Source of the DNA: Sciurus carolinensis
Lineage: Eukaryota; Chordata; Mammalia; Rodentia; Sciuridae
Assembly: GCF_902686445.1 (NCBI RefSeq)
Contig: NC_062222.1
Span: 134,547,035 to 134,611,034 of the forward strand
Direction of reading: 5' to 3'
Length of the DNA stretch: 64,000 nt
Shown here piece by piece: positions 55,730 through 64,000 of this stretch; position 1 is the first letter of the stretch; each line of letters begins with the position of its first letter. Under the pieces are notes generated by a model. The model saw only the letters and a list, made by a program, of their open reading frames with translations. It ran no database searches and was not told where the DNA came from. The translations under genes and the position numbers were made by a program.

Positions 55730-57660
55730 TGTTCCTTCACACACACTTGCTGAGCACTTACCATGGGCTGAGCCCTTGGGATGGACACAATTGTAGGGGC
55801 CCTGCCATCCCAGAGCACAGAGTCAAGTCAGGTCACCAGACAAGTAACTGGCCTGTGGAGTGTGTCATTTGGCCACCGAGAAAAACAGAGACGGTTAGGA
55901 GGTAAGAAGGTGCAGGGAAGAGGGAAGAGGTACCACTTGCTGGGAAATCAGGGCCTCTCAGGTGGTGGTGGGGCGGATGAGCTCATCTCAAGGTGACAGC
56001 TCTTCAGGCGGAGACAACAGAAGTGCAGAGGCCTGTGCAGAGAAAGAAGGTGAGGCCGAAGGTCAGTGTGAAGACAGTCCTAAGACATGGTGTGGGCAAG
56101 TAGCTGGGACAGACCGAGGACACTACGGGGCCAGGGCTGGAACTTTGGCTTTTCCTCTAAGATGGGGAATTACTGGGACATTCTAAGTTAAGAACTGATC
56201 CGACTTACATTTTGGAAACCATGCTGACCTCAGGGGATCTGGGAGGCTGCTCAGGAGAGCCTTGCAATAGGCCAAGCGAGCGATGATGTGGTTGGCGCCA
56301 GGGTCGCGGAGACCTAGTGATGGATGGAGAGAGGTCCTTGAAGTCCAAGCATCGTTTGGAGGTGGAGACAGCAGGGCCTGCTGATGGGTTATATGTGTGA
56401 GAGAGAAACCTGAAAAATGCTAACGTTTTGACCTGACCAACTACAAGGGTTGTGTTATTTTTTGAGATAGAAAAGTACACAAGGGGAGTAGGATCTTTGG
56501 GGGGAAGAAAAGGGGCAACATCAGAGCTCAGTTTTAGGTATATTAGGTCTGAATATTCTGTTAGAATCACCTAGGGGGGATGCCAGGGAAGAAGTCAGAT
56601 ATCCAGCTAGTGCTCAGGGGAGCTCAGAGTAATAAATAGAGCTGTTGTCAACATATCAGTGGCACTTACAGTCAGGAGGCAAGACAAGCTCTCCTGGGAA
56701 CGTACAGGGGCAAAAAGAATAGGCCCAAGGTCTGAGCCCCGGAGTCGCCAGGGTTCAGAGCGGGTGACAAAATGAGGATCAGCCAAGAAGGTTTAAACAG
56801 ACTCATGACGGAGATCTAGAAGGCAAACAAGAGAGGGCGATCAATGCACCCAATACCACTGAGCAAGGAAGCGAGGGGTGGCATCTTGGTCAGTGGATTA
56901 GCAACATGGAAGCCACTGGCCTGTAACAAGGGAAGTTTCAAGGGTGACTGGGGGAATGATCATTGGAGAGGGTTTAAGAGAAAAGGAGAGAACCGGAGAC
57001 AAGGAGAGCAGATGACTCTGGGAACTGATCCCGACTCAGGAATTTTTGTTTTCTTTCCTTAAGATGGAAGCTATGAAAGCATGCTAATGAGGTGCTCCAG
57101 TAAAGAGGGACATTCGACAGTCAGGAGCATGAGGAGGGAGTTGCTGAAGTGATAGCCTGGAGTAGGGGAGGCCAGGGGACCTGGAGGTGAGTGGAGGAAC
57201 TGGCCTCAGGGGGGAGCAGGGATGGCCTGCTTGGGGTCACCGGGGAAGCAGGAATATGGGCACAGAGCAGGAAGGACAGGACATGAGGGAGCATGTGGAG
57301 GGTCTCCTGGAATTGCTTCTGCCTCCCAGTGGAATGGAGAGCAAAGTGACCAGCTGAGAATGAAAAAGGACTTGGGAGAGGAAAGTGGGCTGCCTAATGG
57401 ACCAGGAAACTGTAGACTTGGTGCTAGATGGGGAGCCTTAAAGCCACCCGAGGTTGGTGGTCATGAATTTCAGGCAAGGCCAGTCCACAGGGTCAGTGTC
57501 TTGTCCAGCTGCGCTGAGCTTTGCGATGCAGGTGCGTGGCAGGGAGACAGTTAGCTGGAGGGGTTCTGCCAGGTGAAGTGGAAGGCGATGGAATTCAAGC
57601 TGGGGAAGCAGGAAGGGAGGGACAGATATGGAAATAAGATCTTGGCCTATAGGACTAGGG
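55730..57660 (+). repeat. Ancient long interspersed repeat, family not assigned
   Basis: CACTTGCTGAGCACTTACCATGGGC opens it. Later it shows GGGGAATTACTGGGACATTC, AAGAACTGATCCGACTTACATTTTGG, GCAATAGGCCAAGCGAGCGATGATG and other phrases I know from a widespread mammalian repeat. A second, similar copy lies at 60130-61790. I cannot name the family from memory. No intact frame was seen. Confidence 0.4.
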
Positions 57661-58379
57661 AGGCCAGAGAATTTCTAGAAGGCAGTCAGTATTTTCCAGC
57701 AACTCCTGGTTCCATGAGGGCTTAATGAAAAGGACATTCCAAATTCAAACTAAAATGGTATTTAGTGTCTTACACTAAATGACTCAGGTCCTGTGTGTCA
57801 AAAACATGATGTAGTAGAAGGCAGCTCTCAGCCTTTCTCTGACCTTCCCTGGTCCAGGCTAAATGTCCCCAGTCCTGCTGAGCATTGTCTCAGGCAACCT
57901 GATCTCCAGTTTCTTCCTTTCTACCTGAGAGCTGATGATCTTCTGGGTCTCTCAGGGAAGACTATACTCCTGAGAAGCTCAAAATAGTGAATCAGGTGTC
58001 CTGGACAGAGTTCCAGGGGCTGTTGGAGTTCTGCTCTCAGAATTGATCTCCTTGGTTTCTGTTTCTGCATTCATCTTTGGGGAAAAATGGGGATTAAAGT
58101 CCCCAGCTCTGCACCCCACTGAGTCGCCTTTGTGAATTATTTGCAAATAAGGTTTCCATCCTCCCTGGGAAGCTGTCAGGCTGGGGGTATTTTGGGAAGG
58201 AATACATTAATACGATGGACTTGCTTGGAGGGTGCACAGTTCCATTAGCAATAGCGTTGAGTCAGAGGATTTTAACATTCCCTGCACAGCACCAGAGACA
58301 CCATCCTGTCTGCTGCAAGAGCTCAAGCCAACGCCCTGGGTGACATTCTGGCTCCTTTCTTTCTCTCAACCTTTGTACA

Positions 58380-58610
58380 ATCCATGAACAAATCCCAGCA
58401 ATTCCATCCTCAAAACATCCAGGATCTCACCATTTCCCTCTACCCCTGTTGCTTCCCACCTGGTCCAAAGCAGCGGCCTGTGCTTGGGCTCTCCAAGCAG
58501 GCCTCCTGTTTCCACACCCGCCCTGGGGCCCATGGGTCACACAGGAGACTGTGCGTCTTGTTAAAATGTAAGTCAGGACACGTCAACCCTCTCCCTGGAA
58601 GCTTGCAGGG
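58380..58610 (+). repeat. L2 LINE, 5' part of an interrupted copy
   Basis: CCTCCTGTTTCCACACCCGCC, TTAAAATGTAAGTCAGGACACGTC and CCTCTCCCTGGAAGCTTGCAGGG correspond to the L2 segment preceding 'cttcccatctcactcagagtaaa'. The copy continues at 59045. Confidence 0.7.
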
Positions 58611-59039
58611 TGTTATAGTTTGAATGTGAGGTGTCCCCCAAAATCTCATGCGTGAAACAATGCAAGAAGGTTTAGAGGAGAAATGATTGGGGTCTAGCTT
58701 TAACCTAATCAGTGAAATAATGCCTGATGGGATTAACTGAGTGGTAACTGGGGGCAGGTGGGGTGTGGCTGGAGGAAGTGACTCACTGGGGGCGTGGCCA
58801 TGGGTATATATTTGTATCTGGCAAGCGGAGTCCCTTTCTGCTTCCTGATCACCATGTGAGCTGCTTTCCTCTGCCACTCTCTTCTGCCATGATGGTCAGC
58901 CTAACCTTGAGCCCCGAAGAATGGAGCTGGCCTTCTACGGACTAAGACCTCTGAAAATGTGAGCCTCAAATAAACCTTTCCTCCTAAAATTGTTCTGGTC
59001 AGATCCTTTAGTCACAGCAATGAAAAAGCTGACTAAGCA
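58611..59039 (+). mobile_element. Solo ERVL-MaLR LTR inserted in an L2, sense orientation
   Basis: A 429-bp LTR from TGTTATAGTTTGAATGTGAGG to GCTGACTAAGCA, with TG..CA ends and a perfect 5-base target duplication CAGGG (58606-58610 and 59040-59044). It carries a TATA-like GGGTATATATTTG (58802-58814) and an AATAAA hexamer (58969-58974), so U3, R and U5 signals are visible in the same direction as SLC2A9. Confidence 0.93.
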
Positions 59040-59520
59040 CAGGGGCTGCCTGCCTGACCCAGGGTGAAAACCCTAGTCCTCATGGTGGCATAAAAGACCC
59101 TTCAGGAGCCCTCGGCCACTCCTCTACCCCATTCACCTTCTGCTCCTTGCTCTCTGGCCTCCATTCCTCCAGCCACACTGGCCTCACCCATGCTTCTGGA
59201 ATGACCCTGCCTGGCTCTCTGCAACTCTGCCTTGAGCGCTGCTCCCAGACACCCATGTGGCTCACTGATCCTCCTCCTCCACGTCTGTGCTCAAGCTCCT
59301 CTCCTCAGGCACACCCTCCTGGCCCCTGTAGAGATCACACCAGGCTCTGCTTCAGTTGTCTCCACAGCGTCTACCACCCTCCAGCATGCTGTATTTTTCA
59401 CTCACTTACTGGATAAGCACAAGATCAGGGACTTTGTCACATTCACTGCTGAATGCCAGCACCGAGATGGTGCTCAGCACCCAGGCCAAGCTGAAGGAAC
59501 GAGTGTCAGCTGAATGAATG
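59040..59520 (+). repeat. L2 LINE, 3' part of the interrupted copy
   Basis: GGGTGAAAACCCTAGTCC, TTGCTCTCTGGCCTCC..CCAGCCACACTGGCC, CTCAAGCTCCTCTCCTCAGGC, ATCAGGGACTTTGTCACATTCACTG and a terminal AGCTGAATGAATGAA give the classical L2 3' end. It joins the copy broken at 58610. Confidence 0.88.
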
Positions 59521-59599
59521 AACTATTTTTAAAGAGTTACTGTGGGTGGACAAGGCCACCACCTCACAGGTAACGCGGCATCATGGTTACTGGGATAGT

Positions 59600-59770
59600 A
59601 GATCTTTTATTTAATAGTGTGTGACTTTGACTGAAGGTACCTCCAGATCTGTGTCCTCCAATGCAAATGGAGTAACAAGAACTTCCTCAGAGGATAACTT
59701 TCCAGGATGAGATAAAGTTCTTAAAACTGTGCCTGGTCCACAGTACACCCTCAGCATTTGTCATTATTAT
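59600..59770 (+). repeat. MIR SINE (degraded)
   Basis: GTGTGACTTTGACTGAAGGTACCTCC, CCAATGCAAATGGAGTAACAAGAAC and ACTGTGCCTGGTCCACAGTACACCCTCAGCATTTGTCATTATT follow MIR in plus orientation. Confidence 0.65.
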
Positions 59771-59799
59771 TTTTATTTATTTTTTAATTTCTTGAGCCT

Positions 59800-59960
59800 C
59801 CAAACAAGATCCAGGTGCCATCCAAAGAATTTCACATAAATCCTCTAATTCTCATGGGTGCATATGGGAATAGGCATTATGATACATTTTACAGGGAAAA
59901 ACACCAATGGGTGTAAGTTACTGAACCAGTAGATGGTGAGGCTAGTCAAGAAGTGACATT
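59800..59960 (-). repeat. MIR SINE (degraded)
   Basis: TTCACATAAATCCTCTAATTCTCATGG, GATACATTTTACAGGGAAAAACACC and GTAAGTTACTGAACCAGTAGATGG follow the reverse-complement MIR. Confidence 0.6.
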
Positions 59961-60129
59961 ATTGGAGGTGGATTTGGGAGAATTCCATTTGTCCTGTGCT
60001 CAGACCTAGAAGTTGGACTGAGACTCAGAACAGACCATCGCTGAGCCACATGGAGGAAACCTGGCCAGCATGGCCTGGCTCCTAGAATTTATCCTCTTTG
60101 TTATGCAGCAAGTACATATGGGGCCCCTG

Positions 60130-61790
60130 CATGCACCAGAGAGGGACTCAGTGGCAGGGTCCACGGTGACAAGACAAAAATCCCTGCTCTCAACCAGTTT
60201 ACATACTAATGGGAGAAATGGGCAGCAAACATAAAAACACATAAATATATAGTGTAATTTCTTATGGTGTTGAGACCGGGAAGAAAAGAGAGCTGGGTGA
60301 CTGGATTGGGCAAGTAGACCGCTGAGGTTAGTAGAGCACCAGGAGGTGACCTGTGAGCTGACACTAATGAGGTAAGTCAGCCAAGCAACCAGCAGAAGGG
60401 ACAGCAGTACAGGAGAGGACACAGCAAGGACCAGGTCCAGGAGTGGGGGACCAGCCTGGCATGCCCAAGGGATGGCGGGGGGCTCAGGAGTTCTGAGCAG
60501 TGAGAACGAGGGTTAGGGTATCAGATGAGAGACGGTGTGGCAACGGCCCTGGTGTGGAGTCTATCCTAAGTTCAGAGAGCAGGGACCAGATGGCCTTACC
60601 AAGGGACGGCCATTGGTGCATGCTGTGGAAGGATCCCTGGGTTGCTCCGTGGACAGTGAATGACAGCAGGGCAAGAGTGGGAGCAGAGCCACCTGGGGCC
60701 ACGGTGGTGATCTGCAGGGGTCTGTGCTGACAGTGGCCAGTACCCTGCCACACTGTGGGACTGGAAACAAGAGGAGTGGTTTGATCTGGGACATAATTGA
60801 GAAGTAGTGAGGCACTGGCCATGGGTGGTGAAGGACACAGAAGGTGGGAGTCAGGTGGTTGCTGAAGCCATGGTGGAGACAGAGGCTGAGCTTACTCAGG
60901 TGGGAGGACTGTGGGAGGGGCGGGGTGCGTGGGGGCGGGGCTGTTGGTAGTAAAAGCCGGAGCTGGGTTTTGATGGTTGGTGTGAGATGCCCCCGAGGCA
61001 TCCCAGCGGACAGATCTAGAAACTGTTAATATGTGAGTGTGAAGTTGAGACTGGGTGACATCGCCCAGGGAGGGAGTGCAAAGCAGAGAGACGAGTTGGA
61101 ACTTGGGGACCCTCCATGGTCAAGGGGGCAGGGAGGTGAGTAGGAACCAGCCCAGATAATGAGATGGGATGAAGCAGGGGAGGCACCCGGACATCCAGAG
61201 AAGACCATGTTTCCACCAAGAGGGACTGTCCAGCCTGTGCAATGGAGCCAGGAGGTTGTATGAGTGAAAGAACCAGCAATGGGCTTGATCAGAGTAGCTG
61301 TTGCTGATGACCGTCACAGGGATGGCAACTCTGGGGGTGGTAGGAATGAGCTAATCCAGGTGCAGCCAGGGAAGAGCGGCGGCGAGCACACAGTTGAATA
61401 GGGAGGCTCCCTCTAAAACGAAGCAGAGGCAGGGTCTGCAGGGATCAGACAGACAGGCACTCTGGAGGTGTGTCTGGACTGAGGACAGAAGGAGTGAGTC
61501 TCTAGAGGGGCAAAGTGGGAGACCCCACCCTCAAGGAGACCCACACAACCTCTGCCAGAGAGGGCGTGCTCATCCGAGGAGGGCGGGCTGGTGAATTGGA
61601 GGCCGATGGCCTTTGCTTCCTCTTGAGTGAAGACATCCTTAACACCAAGAGCTACAGGTGGTAGATTAATTGAGATAACCTGGGTGAATGCCACGACTTT
61701 TCTGGCGTCATAGAGGCCTCGCGTGAGTCTGTAACGAGCAGTGAGATTCTTCAAGAATCTCTACAGTCACATCACATGAAAATGTCTCAG
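60130..61790 (+). repeat. Ancient long interspersed repeat, family not assigned (second copy)
   Basis: GTGACAAGACAAAAATCCCTGCTCTCAACCAG, GGAGGTGACCTGTGAGCTGACAC and a run of phrases resembling those of 55730-57660. It is heavily decayed. Its limits are approximate. Confidence 0.35.
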
Positions 61791-62454
61791 TCAAGATTCT
61801 CCAGAAGTGACACCATGGTCACTTAGTTTACGTTAAGCATGCTGCACAATGTCCACATAATGATGAAATCATCTAAAACACATTTCTAAGAATGTATTGT
61901 TGTCACTGAATGACATGTGACTGATCTCAAGTGCCACTGGTGAATCTGATGAGCAACCAGGCTGAACAGTCGTCACTCAAAGGCTAACATAATTTTCAGG
62001 GTCAGTATTCATGCTTCTAGAGCCAGGTGTCCAGTTGGCTGCATAGGGTCCTGGAGAAGGCGTCTGGGGGCAGGAGATGGAGGGGGATTCTATCGAGGCC
62101 CTTTCTTTCTCATGGTCTGTAAAGCAGGGAGCACACTGTCTGCCCAGCCTCCCAGATCCCGGAGAGCCCGAAGAGCGGTTCTCTCCTGCCTGACCTCTGC
62201 AAACTCACTTGACACTACACTCTGCACCAGCAGGCTGTGTCCTGGGAGGCCTCATGGGGTGAAATGGACCCTAGGGGGGAGCTGCAGGGAGAACAGTGTG
62301 GCTCTGTGTGAAAAATAACTTTTTATCTTTTACAGCCACTGAGTCTTTAGGGAAAGGAATTATCTATGAGAAACTGAGTTGTTTCTCCACCTCCTTGACC
62401 CATTAGTGGTGTGACTAAAACAGGTTTCTAATTTGCCAGTGTCCTAGCTAGCGT

Positions 62455-62610
62455 GTCCATCAAATGGGGATAATAAGAATATCTACTTCATCAGGTCATT
62501 TGAGGATTAGATGAAGAGCCCATGGAAGTGCTTAGGGCAGGGTCTGTCATACAGCCAGAGTTCCATAAATGTGAGCTGTTCCGATCCTTCTGCAAGTGAG
62601 AAGAAAACTG
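62455..62610 (+). repeat. MIR SINE
   Basis: CATCAAATGGGGATAATAAGAATATC, TCATTTGAGGATTAGATGAAG and GGGTCTGTCATACAGCCAGAGTTCCATAAATGTGAGC give the 3' half of MIR in plus orientation. Confidence 0.75.
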
Positions 62611-63714
62611 AGCAAAGACTCCTGGATCCTAAAACAGAACCGGAGCTGGAATCCAGGTCTGGAGGTCTTAGGATATGCTAGTAAAATAGCAATGGCAGCC
62701 GCGCTGTGTGGCCACTGGTGATAATGATTGCCATGGCAATTTAGCTGGCCTTGTTGGAGGGAACTAGTCCAGCTTCACACCCTGTACTGTAGTTCATCAC
62801 GTCCAAGATGCCACGGAAGTAAGGAGTGTTACTGTGTGCACCAGGTGGAGGGAGGAGGAAGGAAGGGGAGAGATGATGGTGGGTGGAGGAAGGTGGGGAG
62901 GAGCCAAGCAGAGCAGAGGGGCAGACACCATGCTAACTTATGGAGCTGCAGTCCACTCCACACTACCCTGCTCTGCTCTGCTCCACGTGCTGGGGCCGGG
63001 ACCTGCACCCTCACCTCCATTTGTCTGTTGCCCATAGGAGCACTGGACAGAGGAGAGGGAAGGACTAGCTCAGTTTTGTTTGCCTGAATTTTCCACCAGT
63101 CCTGGAAATGACCTTGGCAGTAGAATACAGCTTCCAGCTCTGTTCACACCTCAGAACTGTACTGAGTTCCCCTCCAGGGAAGCAGTACCAGTGGGCAGTG
63201 CCCACCCCAAAGCTCTGACCAGCCCTTCAGGGCCTCCCTTCCTAGATCCCAAGTCATCAGTACCACATGGGCAGCACCCCTTCTTCGTAGGTCCCCCTTT
63301 TTGACTGCCCCCTGATACTTGCTTCATCAATTTCCTGTGTTAAATTCTCTCCATTAAAATAACTAGAGTGTGTTCTGGGCTCCTGTCCGGGCCCTGACTC
63401 ATGCATCATAAGAGGCACCTTGTCTTCTGAACTTTTAAATAAAAGGCTTCAATTGATGAAATAAAATCCCACAACAGGGAACTCACAGGGGTCAGGGCTG
63501 ATGGAGCTTTGGAAGTGACCTAGCTGAGGTCATGGTGAACCAGGGGGAAGGAAGGTCTCACAGCCTAAGGAGGCGGGACGGGGACCACTCCTGACTCTCA
63601 GGCTGGCGCTCTTCCCGCCCTGCCCAGCTCATGCTGACCTTCTGCTTTGAACATGGACGGGTCCATGACGTGCCTCCTCCCGGGGTCCTCATCAAACCCC
63701 TCCTTCCCTTCCAG

Positions 63715-63839
63715 GAAGCACACGTTGCTGGTCAACAATGGGTTTGCCGTTTCTGCTGCGCTGCTGATGGCCTTTTCCCTGCAGGCTGGAGCCTTTGAGT
63801 TGCTCATCGTGGGACGCTTCATCATGGGTGTGGATGGAG
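63715..63839 (+). CDS. SLC2A9: SLC2A9 (GLUT9) third common exon, TM3 and start of TM4
   Basis: A 125-base exon. Its first G completes the split Arg codon from 35966, and 41 codons follow plus one base left for the next exon. It reads [20 protein letters not shown] (TM3), [19 protein letters not shown] (the TM3-TM4 turn and TM4) and ends DGG. The GR-K at the exon join is the conserved cytoplasmic loop motif, and the VGRFIMG segment matches the family's TM4 'GRF(I/L)(I/M)G' signature. The acceptor is CCTTCCCTTCCAG and the donor is gtgaga. Differences from human as I recall it are few and conservative (LVNN for LANN, MAF for MAC, FEL for FEM, GVD for GID). The next exon lies beyond the window. 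A G-rich minisatellite starts 14 bases into the following intron. Confidence 0.97.
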
Positions 63840-64000
63840 GTGAGACCACCACGAGGGGCGTGGGGAGAGGGGCGTGGGGAGAGGGGCGTGGGGACAGGGA
63901 CGCTTCCTAGGAGGTGTCTGGAACGGGGGTGGAGTTGGGGGCGGAGTTGGGAGCGGTCACAGACTGGGGCCCCTGATGGGTATTGGCTTGGCAGGGACCA
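63840..64000 (+). other. SLC2A9: Start of the next SLC2A9 intron (cut by the window end)
   Basis: It begins gtgagacc and is G-rich throughout, with the minisatellite at 63854-63893 and further GGGGG runs at about 63924-63945. No exon was seen before the window ends. Confidence 0.9.
63854..63893 (+). repeat. 14-bp G-rich minisatellite (three units), G-quadruplex-prone
   Basis: The unit AGGGGCGTGGGGAG is repeated almost three times. This gives six GGGG runs (63855, 63862, 63869, 63876, 63883 and 63890) separated by exact 3-base loops CGT and AGA alternately. It lies 14 bases after the donor GT at 63840. Confidence 0.95.

Larger units (their letters stand above)
35967..63714 (+). other. SLC2A9: SLC2A9 intron (about 27.7 kb)
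   Basis: It runs from gtcagt to the acceptor CCTTCCCTTCCAG. Its centre (42888-54281) is a nested stack of retroelements. Stretches where I see nothing classifiable are about 35970-36360, 36900-37490, 37740-37950, 38050-38330, 38770-40130, 41735-42880, 54300-55030, 57670-58370, 61800-62440 and 62620-63700. No additional exon is supported. Confidence 0.85.

Overview
This is mammalian, most likely squirrel-family (sciuromorph rodent), nuclear DNA. It carries short exons with GT/AG splice sites far apart in repeat-rich introns. The SINE content is tRNA-derived ID elements and B1-ID composites, with no Alu and no obvious B2. The species assignment is inferred from repeat style only.

The only gene I can support is SLC2A9 (GLUT9), a facilitative urate/hexose transporter, on the + strand. 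Five coding exons are visible, and all join in frame. They are: the N-terminal exon of the short isoform (14769-14872, start codon 14810); the N-terminal exon of the long isoform (start codon 18249, donor after 18404); the first common exon (20772-20870, TM1); the second common exon (35806-35966, first extracellular loop and TM2); and the third common exon (63715-63839, TM3 and the start of TM4). The rest of the transporter lies beyond 64000. The short-isoform exon has a splice acceptor, so at least one 5' non-coding exon must lie to the left; I could not locate it. The first 14.7 kb is therefore 5' intron and/or upstream flank.

The remainder is intronic or flanking sequence: MIR and L2 relics, old L1 fragments, ERVL-MaLR LTRs, ID and B1-ID SINEs, and simple repeats. 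The most structured part is a nested stack at 42888-54281. A MaLR LTR was split by a nearly full-length L1 (about 6.1 kb of its own sequence). That L1 was split in turn by a second L1 plus a short L1 3' fragment, and also took a young ID SINE in its 5' part. A second clear nest is an L2 interrupted by a solo LTR with a perfect 5-bp target duplication at 58606-59044.

I found no undescribed gene system. The observations most worth checking are a six-run G-quadruplex minisatellite just inside the donor of the 63715-63839 exon, a tandem GTNGT donor on the short-isoform exon, an in-frame upstream ATG before the long-isoform start, two perfect-arm inverted repeats, and two L1 copies that independently grew simple repeats at the same ORF2 site.
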